Assembly (NCBI GenBank): GCA_012845835.1
Contig: JABAKD010000006.1
Span: 620,001-684,000, forward strand
Direction of reading: 5' to 3'
DNA length: 64,000 nt
Source of the DNA: Undaria pinnatifida
Lineage: Eukaryota; Sar; Phaeophyceae; Laminariales; Alariaceae
Part shown: in pieces, positions 44,317-56,150 of the stretch
How positions within the stretch are numbered: the first letter of the stretch is position 1
Layout: every line of letters begins with the position of its first letter
Notes under the pieces: generated by a model
What the model saw: only the letters and a program-made list of their open reading frames with translations
What the model was told of the DNA's origin: nothing
The model's database searches: none
Program-made: the position numbers and the translations under genes

Positions 44317-44782
44317 CGGTGCCGGCACCATGTCGTTCCCGCGTAGCTTGTTGGGAGCCGCCAACCATTAGGTAGTGGGTCGACCAAATGAAGTACAATT
44401 TCAGAAATTCCTCCGTTCACCACACCGGATCTTCATGGTCTGTGCTATACGCTGCTGTTCTGGCTGTGGGGACTTGGTCAGTGAATCCCATACACAACCG
44501 GCATGTAAGGTAAAATGGTCCCCGAGATGTGTGATACAAGGGAGGTCTCTACCATGGCCACATTTCGGCAAAACTGTTTTCTACCTGACTGTATTACATT
44601 GCTACAATTATTCTACTTATCAAGCAATCAAGGAATCAATAATCTACTAGATCTAATCTAATATAGCTGATCAAGTAATCCACAAGTCTAATCAGCTAAT
44701 GTTTTTGACTGGCTATATGGATATATTGGATCTAGTAACCGACTAATAAACGTATTACCGTACAAAGCATGTAATCATCTAA

Positions 44783-44825
<43 letters not shown>

Positions 44826-45043
44826 ACTGATCAACGAGCCAATAGAGCAACCACCCTACATCGATATCGTTGGAACGGCATTTGTGTCTTACGCTATTTC
44901 TCGATAGACATCCAAGCCCCACAATATTGTTGATCGGGGTACCCGTTATTTGATTGTCGACATACGTCAGCATACCCCTTTTCAGGTGAGGAGCGCCATA
45001 AGTAATATGCGCCCCCTTATCGTAATCTACTGCTGGAAACATG

Positions 45044-45299
45044 TGCTATGCCGTAGGAATTAAGATATACCACATTTTGGCGAGTAAACATTTTCTGAAT
45101 GACGGGACTCATTATCCCAAACTCGTGTGAACGTCATTCGTCTCTTGCAATATGAGTACCATATTTTGTATCTAGCCTATTGTGGGTGTGGCCATCCGGT
45201 TGAACATTCAGTTTGGTTCAAAATACGTTTTCGGGTGAGGTATAGACGTCGTCATGGCAATAAGTGACCTCAGAGAAAAAGGTACACCTATCCCGTAGC
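45044..45299. mobile_element. Short TIR element, about 256 bp
   Basis: Starts GCTATGCCGTAGG with TTCTGAATGACGGGACTCAT inside and ends GGTACACCTATCCCGTAGC. Confidence 0.65.
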
Positions 45300-45854
45300 A
45301 TTGTCTGCGTCAACAACGTACCCCCACGTATGCTTCTGAAAATAGGCCGCTAGAGGGGGGGGGAGGGGGTTCTCTGTCGACCGCCGACTTCCGTGCGTGA
45401 ACAGCGTCAAGGAAAAACATTCACTCCTTCATGTAAAGCAGTCATATCGTTGCCTGGCGCGTCGCAAATCTCGCTTTTTACAGAAAGCGTCGAACTGGCA
45501 GCAGTCACTACAGTCACGTTCGACCTATTTCAGATTGTGGGTGGCCAGTGTCCAGGCAACATCCGAGAGTAGGGTTGAAAAAAGCGAAGAAAGCTGAAAC
45601 TCTACGCGCCCCTTTGAGATGTTGGGTTGTCCGACATGAAAAGGCTGCTGAAGGTGACGATGCACACAAAAAATGCATAGGCACTCGCGTGTGCCCAATG
45701 CCACCGACGTTTGGTAATACCTTTTTTCGTGTCCTTGTTGAATTACTATTGAACTTAATTTGGTCGGTAAGGCCAGGTCCAATTAAGAAGGTTAGGAATT
45801 ACGGGTGTACATGGACGCTGTGCCACTGACACCATTCTTTTGCCCTTCCTACAG

Positions 45855-46077
45855 GAACACCAACAACCTCACCAAGGTCATCATTGAAACTATCCAGCAA
45901 TCGGGCCCGGAAAACACAGAATCGCACCCGCAACATGGCATCATTCAACGGATTGCCACGTCTTCGGGACGCGCAGTCGCTACACCACCCGAAAAAAAGC
46001 GACGTGGAGTTGCTGTTGTGGAGGAGGGCGGCAGGCGCCCAGGGGGGGTTAGGAGTCGATCTTCGGAAAGACCATAG
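45855..46077 (+). CDS. Possible terminal exon, gene unknown
   Basis: Follows a very good acceptor (TTCTTTTGCCCTTCCTACAG). After one base it is open for 73 codons (NTNNLTKVIIETIQQS, then Arg/Gly/Glu-rich) to TAG at 46075-46077; a second frame is open to 46162. A GTAAGG donor 88 bases upstream (45767) could pair with it, but the upstream frame does not match cleanly. No family recognised. Confidence 0.3.
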
Positions 46078-46169
46078 AGCACCGAAGCAGCAAAAAGGAT
46101 TAGCGCGTCGGAGCTTGAGGCAAAGAAGCTGCTGCTTCCGTTCGTCGACGAGCTATCTTTGATAAATAT

Positions 46170-48520
46170 TTGTCTCACAGAAGTGAATATTTACCATATT
46201 GTGTTCCCACCCCATCTGTCTTTCTGACTGCATAATTTTTCCCATGCTTTGCCACTTGTACAACTCAGATCCAGGATCACATATGTGTAGCACTCATCCC
46301 ACGCGCCCCTGCTACAGCCCAGACGCGACTTAAATTAGGCAGGGTAAGGCCACGGGGGGACCCGGGCGTCCCCTGGTCACGGGTTTCCGGTAACTCTAAT
46401 ACGTACATGTTTTATCGCAACAGTAAACCACGTGGCCAGGTTAACACGTCGGCCAGGTCATGGAACACAGACCTGGAAACCTATGAAAAATAGCGCTTAA
46501 TTTACAGATCTTTTGACTTTCTCCAGATCGGTGCCCTTCTGGTTCTCAGAAGAGGTTCACACCTCGACGTTGAGGCACTGCATAGGTCGAAATTTGGGGT
46601 ACACAAAACGAGACAAAAAACGACCCCCCAAGAGAATGTATGTATGCATTTCACCAGCGGGCAGCTGTAGCTCACCACAAGCAACCACGGCCAGCGAAAT
46701 TGAGGGAGGCTATAGGACGACGTCGAGTGCGCCAGCCAGCCGTCGTAGGAAGCCAGGAGTGACTTACGACATGTTGTTTCGTGTTCGAACTTGCGAGCCA
46801 GCAACACCAAAAGCTACCGAAATCGTTGAAGTATATCGATTCAGACGCGGGAGCCTACTGCAATGGAAACATCACCAATCAAAAAACGGTTTTCACCAAT
46901 AGCTTTCTGTTAACCAGACAGATGATATATCTCTCTGTACTTCCTCTAACCAGTCTTTCTTTGGAGAAAAGACAGAGGGGCACTGAAAAAGGGGTAGTTA
47001 GTTATGGAGTCCAAAAAAGGGCTAAAAGCGCCTGAAAAGCTCTGTATTAATGGATCTTTGCTGCATTTGTTTTAAACCCTTGAAATAAATATCTTGTTTT
47101 GCAGATTTTATACGTATGCGAAAGGCCTCCATACGACCTCCTACTCAAACTGTTCCTGTGCGATCCCCCGTACTGTGGGCCTTAATACGTACCTGGTTTT
47201 TATCATGCGGACGTTTGTGTAGGAGTAATCGAATCAACTCTAAGCTGTGCTAGGCTTTTACCCGTGTTTAGTACTTCTACGTGGGATAACAAGAAAAGGA
47301 AATGCCGGCGCTCTCCCACCTCAAAGCAATAGAGGTACACACCCCGGTGGAGAGGGGGGGGGGCGATTCTTCCGCTGTGCGACGTCGAGTCTGAGACATT
47401 AAGAACGGAGGAGGACACCACCTGGAAGGCGTGCTTGTGTACCTGTCACGGTAGAGGTGCGGTATTCCTGTTCTATAGCTCCCTCGTGTGAGGAGCTCCG
47501 CACCCCACCCAAGAACTGACTCTGAAAAAACCTGGCAAGGCTACCTGACGAATAAGCCCATGGCCTAGGTAATAAAACTTACAATATTTGGCAAACGACT
47601 TTTCAATATAAGGTTAACTATAAGGTTTAACATAATGATGATTCGGGCCCAGTATCGAGAAACAACATAGGTAGCCACAAAGTGCAACCTCTATCGATGG
47701 CACTAGTCTTGAAAGGTCCTGGAGCTCCACACATGAAGAACTCCACACACCATACCCACGCACTGACTTTGACCAGCTATACAGGGTGCATGCGACTACC
47801 CTGTTTTACCCTATCACCACGCTCGGAGAGCTCTGTAGACACATCTTCGCGCTTTAGGTGTATATTTTCTATTACTCCGAATCTCCCTACCGGAACGGTT
47901 GAGTAGGCTGTATGCCTCACCCAAAGCCTCTATCTTGCAGTTTTGAGCAAATCAAGAAAGAGGAATCCGCTGGACAAAACCACCGGTGCTCCAGGTATGC
48001 ACAGACCACATGTTGTGACAAAACAAGACTGACGTTACGAAAAAATAGTTCAGACGTCTCGCCATCTGGGAAGAGAAACCGACAAAATGATTCCACGTGT
48101 ATCCCAGCACGTATCTATATAATGATAGTCTATATATTTTTATCTCACCCTATGTCTCACCCCTAGAAACGATGGTTGAGCAAACCTAAAGTAAGTGTAA
48201 TCCGATGAACAAAACCGTGGCCCAGGCATAAAAACGTAAGTTTGGCCAAACAAGACCGACAACAATCCGACGAATTCTAGTCAATAATCCCCGCCACAAA
48301 TAAAAAAAAATAATCATAAAGCACGTCTATCCTGTACCTCAACCGAAACCCGACTATATAACAAAAACAAAAAAGCTTTTTTTGTGTAAACGGATGAGAA
48401 GTCCTACGACCTGAAAAGCATACGACGAAATCACAAACGGTTTCCGTTCATACTAGGTACTGGTAGTTCGTAACGCCAGTGGTAACGCCCGCGCTTGCCG
48501 TAGGGGTTACACATTTGCCG
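46170..48520. other. Unassigned intergenic sequence
   Basis: No gene or repeat array recognised. Short opposed open stretches near 46500-46900 are the only candidates and show no motif. Confidence 0.4.
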
Positions 48521-48524
48521 CATT

Positions 48525-48770
48525 TGGTTGCAGGGGCTCGGGGTCAGTCGTGCGACTGATTCCCTGTTCCTTTGCGATCTCACTCGTTCGTGCTTTCCTA
48601 TGTTTATGACGTTTTTTCTGTGACGTTATTTCGCAAAAAGAAGCGCCTAACTTTTTTGGGTCTGTGAGGCACAAAGTCCTATTCCATCGCTACGAGTGTG
48701 TCTCGAATCCAGTAGTGGAAATATGGGTACCTCGCTTGCCGTGTCCTTGATCATAAATATATGGCCTTGA
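48525..48770 (+). repeat. GTCACTCGCG-family repeat copy, diverged
   Basis: GGGGTCAGTCGTGCGACTGA at the left, AGAAGCGCCTAAC in the middle, CCAGTAGTGGAAATATGGGT and CTTGCCGTGTCCTTGATC at the right. Confidence 0.65.
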
Positions 48771-49016
48771 CATCGCCGCGAGGTACAAGGTGCGCCATTG
48801 ATGCGTCTCTGGTACGGTGGGGGTGGTGCGATTCAGCCATTGTGGTTTCCTAAGCTATAAGGGCGTTGCTAAACCCAATCGCCTCGAAAAGTAAAGAATG
48901 CGTTCTGTTTTGCGGTATGCGTTTGGTTGTAAATATGCCTCGAGACCATGGTCTTGGTCCACCCGTTTAAACTTTTAATCTTCTCCAATATACAAGTAAG
49001 TTTTATTACAGTGTAT

Positions 49017-49225
49017 ACTATAGGGTATACGAATAGGTATGCTGTAGGGTATACTGTAGGGTATACTATAGCTTATACTATAGGGTATTCTATAGGGTAT
49101 ACTATAGGGTATACTATAGGGTATACTATAGGGTATACTATAGGGTATTTTATAGGGTATACTAAAGGGTATAATATTGGCTATACCATGGGGTATACTA
49201 TAGGTATGCTATAGTTATACCACTA
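49017..49225. repeat. 12-bp GGGTATACTATA minisatellite
   Basis: About 16 copies, imperfect at the edges. A related array with unit GGGTATAGTATA lies at 51171-51437, on the other side of the OTU gene. Confidence 0.92.
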
Positions 49226-50398
49226 TATGCATATGTACCATTTTGATTTTTTTGCCTAGTCCGTCCCTTTTTCTCCGCCGGCGCAGAGTTTTTTTGTGTG
49301 CTTTCTTCTGCAATGCGATCAGACTACCCGTCGGTATATTATCAGCCGTGTGCCGGGCTCATGGGACGTCCGTGGCGCGAGCTATGGCCGCGGAAAGCCG
49401 CCGAGACTGGCTCTATTTTGCGGGGTATGAGACACTTCTGTCCCCGGGCAACCACACACGTATTTAAGCCTCGAGGTTAGGTTCCAACTGGAAGAGCTAG
49501 GCCATTCGATATTTCGACCTTAAACGCATAAAAAAAACACCATATATATGTCTAAAACTCGAAATAGTGGTCTCTTTCAGTACGCATAAAAAGAAAAGCC
49601 GAGGAAAGATCAAACTACTTGAAAATAGACTATGATATTTCTGCACTACTCCAGACGCAGATGGCAAGACGAGGATTTATGTCATGAGTCAGCACATGAG
49701 TGGGTGGAAACTTCGAGAAAGACCCTCCCCTGCCCGTGCTGTGCGAGCTTGAACAAACGGCCAAAACAAATAACTGGTGCCTGGCAAAAACATTGAGTGC
49801 TTCGTACTCCATACTCGCTTCATATGTAGGATACCTCGCAGGCGTCTGCCGCCTTCGGTGTGCCTCAGTGTGGCAGTCAGTACAGCAGCACAGCAGGACT
49901 GGCCCTCAACCCGGTTCAATTTCCACCCTCGAAATGTAGGCATCCGTCTGATGTTTCCTCGAGCTTTTGTCGTCTGAAATGCTGTTGTTTGCTGGAAAAT
50001 ACTCGGAAAATTGCTTCAAATATGCACTTGGGCCAAAATGTGCCCAAGTGCATATTTTGGGAAAATCCACATCTCACCGTGGTCTGCCGTGGTCGTTAGG
50101 TCGATAAAATAGACCTATTTTGTAGACATTTAAGACACGATAGGGCTTAATTTGGTTTAAAGCCTAAAATATAGGCATATCGTCAGGCTTAAATACGTCT
50201 ACTACACACACGGTGGAACTTTAGTCCTCGCACGTACATCGGGGTGGCATCAAAATGTATTTGCGAGAGAATTTTCCCGCACTGCTAGACGCGGGCGCGG
50301 TGTATATGTACCCGCTGCAACGACGTGAACTATGTCATTACTGTGAGTTCTCCCTCACAATTGACACGGTGGTTACCATACAGCAGTAGCGAAACCTG

Positions 50399-50415
50399 TA
50401 TAAAGAGATATAAAG
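50399..50415 (+). promoter_or_regulatory. TATA-like boxes before the OTU gene
   Basis: TATAAA at 50399-50404 and TATAAAG at 50409-50415, only 30-45 bases before the ATG, so the leader would be very short if used. Confidence 0.35.
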
Positions 50416-50443
50416 TAGCAACACAACCCAAGCAAAAGTAACG

Positions 50444-51088
50444 ATGTGCACACAACAGACCATATCGGCAACAAACATCGGTATAAGCACGCGGGGAAAA
50501 ATACTAGACACAGAAAACAAACAACAAATTGACACCAATGATTCCTGTAACAGCAGCGACAGCAGTACAAGCCCATCAGACAGCGAAAATGATCAAGACA
50601 ACAACAGCCGCAACAATAACAATTCTGGTCAATGGTCCATTATTCCCGAGATTGGTGATGGTGCATGTTTATTAAGATGTATCTCGCGTCGTGTGCACAA
50701 CAACCCAGCTTTACATCACATCGTCCGTGCACATATTATTGCCCACATCACAACCAATTTGTACACCGTTATCCCAGGATCAGGTTTCAACACTTTCCAC
50801 GACAGCATCTTAGCTGGAGCAAATCAAGAACTTGTGGAAGTCGCTGGGTCTCAACCTACTACATATTCGAGTGTTGAAGAGTATCTCCACTTCATGTCAC
50901 AGCCTTACGCATATGCTACAAACGTAGAATTAGTTGCTGCCACGCAGTTATACGGAGTGGACTTTCGAATAACTTATCACACCGAGCCTCAGCAATATCC
51001 CAACCCTCCTCCAAAAGTCTGTGATATCTTATTATATTATCCACGTTCTTTCCACTACGCATCCCTCCGATATACACCTTCTGCATAA
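50444..51088 (+). CDS. OTU-family cysteine protease (deubiquitinase-like)
   Basis: Intact, intronless 214-codon gene from ATG (context AACGATG) to TAA. Residues 1-62 are Ser/Asn/Asp-rich and probably disordered. The OTU domain runs from about 64 to 212: DGACLLRCI with catalytic C75 and D72 of the D-G-x-C motif, a helix-rich middle, ATNVELVAATQLYGVDFRIT (the usual W/A-x-x-x-E-L-x-A family segment), and SFHYASL with catalytic H204. OTU enzymes cleave ubiquitin chains from substrates; in mobile elements and viruses they may act on host ubiquitin. The gene is AT-richer and intron-free beside intron-rich genes, which suggests transfer or a mobile source, but no other element genes are seen nearby. 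Probably functional by sequence. Confidence 0.85.
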   Translation: MCTQQTISATNIGISTRGKILDTENKQQIDTNDSCNSSDSSTSPSDSENDQDNNSRNNNNSGQWSIIPEIGDGACLLRCISRRVHNNPALHHIVRAHIIAHITTNLYTVIPGSGFNTFHDSILAGANQELVEVAGSQPTTYSSVEEYLHFMSQPYAYATNVELVAATQLYGVDFRITYHTEPQQYPNPPPKVCDILLYYPRSFHYASLRYTPSA

Positions 51089-51170
51089 ATACTTCATCAT
51101 CATCTCAGTTGTAGTCATTCGACTTGCGTCGCCCCCGGGAGGCACGTGTCTACCTCCCGAAGGGGAACCT

Positions 51171-51437
51171 TGTATGGTATACCATAGGGTATATATTAGG
51201 ATATAGTACAGGGTATAGTACAGGGTATAGAATAGGGTATAGTATATGGTATAGTATAGGGTTTGTAGTGTATAGGGTATAGTACAGAGTATAGTATAGG
51301 GTACAGCATAGGGTATGGTATAGGGCGTAGTATAACGTGTAGTAGAGGGTAAAGTATAGGGTATCGTATACGGTGTAGTATAGGATCAGGTATAGGGTAT
51401 ACTATAGGGTATAGTATAGGGTATACTATAGGGTGCG
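51171..51437. repeat. 12-bp GGGTATAGTATA minisatellite
   Basis: About 22 imperfect copies; the last few are of the GGGTATACTATA type found at 49017-49225. Confidence 0.92.
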
Positions 51438-51475
51438 ATAGTACGGTCTCCGGCACTACTTGCATTTTGCGTGGA

Positions 51476-52316
51476 AACTCATTAAAGCTTCCGTGGAAGC
51501 TTTCACCGCATTCATGGAAGCTTCCATAGGAGATGAGGGAGCTATAAAAGCTTCCATGGAAGCTTTCATGGAAGCAATTGAAGCGGTGGAAGCTTCCATG
51601 GAAAAAAAGAAGATTGGAAATCTTCCACGGAAGTGGCTTCCACGGGAGCTTCCACGAAAGCTTCCACGAAAGCTTCCATGAGAGTAACTTCCACGAAAGC
51701 TTCCATGGAAGCTTTCATGGAAGTAATGGAAGGTTTCGCGGAATTTATGGAAGCTTCCATGGAAGATGTGAAAGATATTGAAGCTTCCACCGACGTAACT
51801 TCCACGGAAGCTTTTACGAAAGCTTCCACGAGAGCTTCCATGGAAGCAACTTCCACGAAAGCTTTCATGAAAGCTGTCATGGAAGTAATGGAAGCTTTCG
51901 CGGAAGGTATGGAAGCTTCCAAGGAAGATGTGAAAGATATGAAAGCTTCCACGGGAGTAACTTCCACGGGAAATTCCACCAAAGCTTCCGCGACAGCTTC
52001 CATTCATGGAAAAAATGAAATCTTTCGCGGAAGTTATGGAGGCTTTCATGGAAGTAACTTCCACGGAAGTCTTCATGGAAGCTTTCGTGGAAGTTATGGA
52101 AGCTTTCGCGAAAGTTATGGAAGCTTTAATGGAAGTAACTTCCTTGGAAGGTTTCATGGGAGCTTCCATGGAAGATATGGACGACATGAAAGCTTCCGTG
52201 GGAGTAAATTTCACGGGAGCTTTCCCGAACTTTTCCACGAAAGCTTCCGTGGAAATAATGGAAGCTTTCGCGGACGTAATGGAAGTTTCCATGGAAGTTA
52301 CGTCCATGGAAGCTTA
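51476..52316. repeat. Palindromic GGAAGCTT array, block 1
   Basis: Units of 9-15 bases mixing GGAAGCTTCC, CATGGAAG, TTCCACGGAAG and TTCGCGGAAG. Almost every unit is self-complementary, so both strands look alike and long frames stay open on both. Confidence 0.92.
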
Positions 52317-52361
52317 AGGTTAGGGTGAGGGTTAGGGTTAGGGTTAGGGTTAGGGTTAGGT
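52317..52361. repeat. Interstitial telomere-like (TTAGGG)n
   Basis: Six to seven TTAGGG units with one GTGAGGG variant, exactly between array blocks 1 and 2. Confidence 0.9.
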
Positions 52362-54088
52362 TTCTTCCGTGGAAGCTTCCGTGAAAGCCTAAACAGAAGC
52401 TTCCGTGGAACTTGTTTCCGTGGAAGTGGCTTCCATGGAAGCTTCCGTGGAAGTTACTTCCGTGGAAGCTTCCATGGAAGATGTATAAGGTGGGAAATCT
52501 TTCACGTAAGTAACGTCCACGGGAGCTTCCACGGAATCGTCCACGAAAGCTTCCATGGAAGTAATAAAAGTTTTCGTGGAAGTTATGGAAGCTTTCATGG
52601 AAGTAACGTCCACGGAATCTTTCATGAAATATTCCGTGGAAGCTTCCATGGGAGATATGGAAGAGATGAAAGCTTCCACGGAAGTAACTATTACGGGAGC
52701 TTCCACGAAAGCTTCCACGACAGCTTCTATGGAAATATCTTCCACGAAATATTCCATGAAAGCTTTCGTTGAAGTAATGGAAGCTTTCGCGGAAGTTATG
52801 GAAGCTTTCATGGAAGTAACGTTCACGGAAGTCTTCATGGAAGCTTCCGTAGAAGGTTACATGGAAGATATGGAACATATGAAAGCTTACACGGAAGTAA
52901 CTTCCACGGGAGCTTGTATGAAAGCTCCCCCGAAAGCTCCCATGGAAGTACCTTCCACGAAAGCTTCCATTGAAGCTGTCATGGAAGTACTAGAAGCTTT
53001 CGTGGAAGTTATGGAAGTTTCCATGGAGCATATGGAACAAGTGAAAGCTTTGACGGAAGTATCTTCCGCGGGAGATTCCACCAAAGCTTCCACGACAGCC
53101 TCCATGGAAGTAACATCCACGAAATATTTCATGGAAGCTTTCATGGAAGAGATAAAAGCCTTCGTTGAAGTTATGGAAGCTTTCATAGAAGTGACGTCCA
53201 CGGAGGTCTTCATGGAAGCTTCCGTGGAAGGTTCCATGGAAGATATGAAAGCATCCAGGGAAGTAACGTCCACGGGAGCTTCCACGAAAGCTCCCATGGA
53301 AGTAACGTCCACGAAATCTTCCATGGAAGCTTTCGTGGAAGTAATGGAAGATTTCCCGGAAGTTAAGGAAGTTTCCATGGAAAATATGGAAGAAATGAAA
53401 GCTTTCACGGAAGTAACTTCCACGGGAGACCCCACCAAAGCTTCCACGACGGCTTCAATGGAAGCAACTTCCACGACAGCCTCTATGGAAGATTTCATGG
53501 AAGAGATGAAAGCCTTCGTTGAAGTTACGGCAGCTTTCATAAACGTTACGTCCACGGAGGTCTTCATGGAAGCTTTCGTGGAAGGTTCCATGGAAGATAT
53601 GAAAGCATCCACAGAAGAAACGTCCACGGGAGCTTCCACGAAAGCTTCCATGGAAGTAACTTCCACGAAATCTTCCATGGAAGCTTTCATGGAAGTAATG
53701 GAAGCGTTCGCGGAAGTTATGGAAGCTTTCATGGAAGTAACTTCCACGGAAGTCTTTATGGAAGCTTTCATGGAAGTAATGGAAGCTTTCATAAATTATG
53801 GAAGCTTTCATGGAAGTAACTTCTACGGAAGTCTTCATCGAAGCTTCTGTGGAAATTTCCATGGAAGACATGGAAGATATGAAAGCTTCCACGGAAGTAA
53901 CTTCTACGGAAGCTTTCATGGGAGCTTCCGTAAGCTTCCGTCGAAGCTTCGATTAAAAATATGGAAGATATGAAAACTTCCGTGGAAGTAAATTCCACGG
54001 AAACTTCCACGAAAACTTCCGTGGAAATGATAAAAGCTTTTCCGGACGTAATGGAAGCTTCCAAGGAACCTACGTCGATGGAAGCTTA
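52362..54088. repeat. Palindromic GGAAGCTT array, block 2
   Basis: 1.7 kb of the same unit types, with higher-order similarity between stretches of about 350-400 bp (for example about 53050-53270 and 53410-53630). Confidence 0.92.
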
Positions 54089-54126
54089 TGGTTAGGGTTC
54101 AGGTTAGGGTTAGGGATAGGATAAGG
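54089..54126. repeat. Interstitial telomere-like repeat, degenerate
   Basis: GGTTAGGG units with GTTCAGG and GATAGG variants, between blocks 2 and 3. Confidence 0.85.
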
Positions 54127-54557
54127 TTGCTTCCGTGGAAGCTTCCGTGGAAATTGCTTCCGTGGAAGCTTTCATGGGAGCTTCCGTGGAAGTTTCTTCC
54201 GTGAAAGCTTTCATGAAAGCTTGCGTGGATGTTGCTTCCGTGGAAATTGCTTTTGTGGAAACTTCCGTGGAAGTTGCTTCCGTGGAAGCATTCGTGAAAG
54301 CTTCCGTGGAAGTTGCTTCCGTGGAAGCTTCCGTGGAAGCTTTCATGGAAGCTTCCGTGGAAGTTGTTTACGTGGAAGCTTCCGTGGAAGTTGCTCCCGT
54401 CGAAGCTTTCGTGGAATCTTCTATGGAAGTTGCTTCCGTGGAAGCTTCCGTGGAAGCTTCCGTGGAATGCTTCCTTGGAAGCTTTCGTGGAAGCTTTCGT
54501 TGAAGCTTCCTTGGAAGCTTTCATGGAAGCTTCCATGGAAGCTTTCACGAGCTTCCA
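54127..54557. repeat. Palindromic GGAAGCTT array, block 3
   Basis: 0.43 kb, richer in TTCCGTGGAAG units and poorer in CATGG than block 2. Confidence 0.92.
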
Positions 54558-54754
54558 TTAAAAATGCAGATAGTGCAGGTGGCCCGTATCGCATAGGGTA
54601 TACATATGCGCAAGTGAGGAGCCTCAGAAGCAAAAGGGTGCACCATCTCTCCAACATAGCATGTGTCCTCTTATCCGTGGGTTCATGGGCCGAAGGTTTA
54701 ATACGATGGACAATCCAGTGGACAAAAGCTGCCCGATCAGGGGGGGGCAATGTT

Positions 54755-55013
54755 GGGTCTTTTGTCTTTTAAGTGGCTCGGGGCTACTCGCCGCGAGTGA
54801 CCCTGACTCACCTTTGCTTCTTCCGTGCTGCATATAGAGTTGTGATATGATTCCGCCAAATAGTTATTAGCTACGCTGCGCTTAAAAACAAACTGCCTAG
54901 AAGTCTTTTTCAGCGAGGTACGGAGTCACTCGTGTGATTTTCTCCAATCGGGTCGTGAAGAGGAGGATACCTCTCCTTACCGTAGCCGTAGTCGATGGCT
55001 ACGGCTACGGTAA
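54755..55013 (+). repeat. GTCACTCGCG-family repeat copy with a terminal hairpin
   Basis: GGGGCTACTCGCCGCGAGTG at the left, GCTACGCTGCGC in the middle, GTACGGAGTCACTCGTGTGA near the right. The end (54977-55013) is a perfect 15-bp inverted repeat TTACCGTAGCCGTAG with a seven-base loop. Confidence 0.68.
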
Positions 55014-55720
55014 AGGGGGGGGGGTACGAAATATCTGCAATGTGCATACCACTATAAAACATATACTACGGTAAAGATTAACCTGTTTTCTTGTCAATTG
55101 CTCACTTGAGAACCTCTATACCTCAGATAATAAAGACTGATGCTGAGTAAACCTGAGAACAAGTCCCGATGACCAAACCAATCGCGGAGAGATGAAATTA
55201 ACGAGTTCGAATGCGAAGCAAAGACGACAATGCTGCGATTTTGGGATAAAGATCACCATAAAATGCGGGAAACGCGAATTGCAACAAGTGCTAAATTGTA
55301 TTATAACCCGAGCCGAATGTTGTTCCTACGACAATGCAGGTATAGTATAGTATAGTATAATATGCTAGTATGATGGCATGTTAGAATGTTAGTATGTTGG
55401 TGTATGTTAGCACGTTAATACTGTGTTATTAATAGTATCGCAAGGGAATGGGCATCATTCGCGTTGGTTACCCCACGCCCGATTAAGGCCCGACCTTGTT
55501 TTGACGCAATGCAAGAGGTACATGTAAACGAAAGGTGTTGCCCACGACTTAAGGAACCTGATTTTAGAGACATCGCTGTGCCGTGCCGGGTGCTTGCTGC
55601 ACTTGCTCTTTCGTGCATGCCATGCAGTATCATTAACACGCACCGACTCCACTACAACACCAGAGGTGTCTACATACATACTACATTCTACATACAACAT
55701 TGTTAAAGCACAATACATGC
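55014..55720. other. Unassigned sequence
   Basis: A TATAG/TTAGTATG-type degenerate microsatellite at 55338-55430 and nothing else recognised. Confidence 0.4.
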
Positions 55721-55721
55721 A

Positions 55722-56150
55722 CCTTCAGCTCAGCTCAGCGCAGCAGCTATATACCGCCCAGAGCGCAGCGCCGTGCCTTCCTCTTCGGTGCGGTGCTGTG
55801 TCGTTCTGCGCTGTGCATTCGCTCGAATATACAGCGGTTCCAGGTGTGATGCGAAGTACCAGGTACCAGGTACCGTTACGTACGTATCGTACGTGTTGGG
55901 TACTCGTCTTTTCGCTGCCTTCGATTGATCGTCATCTCGGTCGCCATTCATGTTTCTCCACCGCCGCGAATTACACCCGTGCTGTCGATCAGATCGTTAC
56001 ATCGCCAACAAGCACCCAGCACAGTGCACAGCACAGGGCAATTAGCTCTGCACAAGCAGGTGCTCTTGGTATTTATCGATTCCCTAGTCGCACCAAACCA
56101 TGGGCCTCTTCTTTATGTCCCCTTTGCATGTGTTGGGTTTCATTATTCCT
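55722..56150 (+). repeat. Left arm of a large inverted repeat
   Basis: GC-rich; the reverse complement recurs at 58160-58552. Matching blocks include GCGCAGCGCCGTG, AATTACACCCGTGCTGTCGA and CACAGCACAGGGCAATTAG. Confidence 0.78.

Noticed and set aside
51456-54561. Open frames of up to 472 codons (MEAF..EVTS and GSFHGS types)
   Set aside because: Palindromic short-unit repeats keep all frames open on both strands; no start context, no domain and no consistent codon use.
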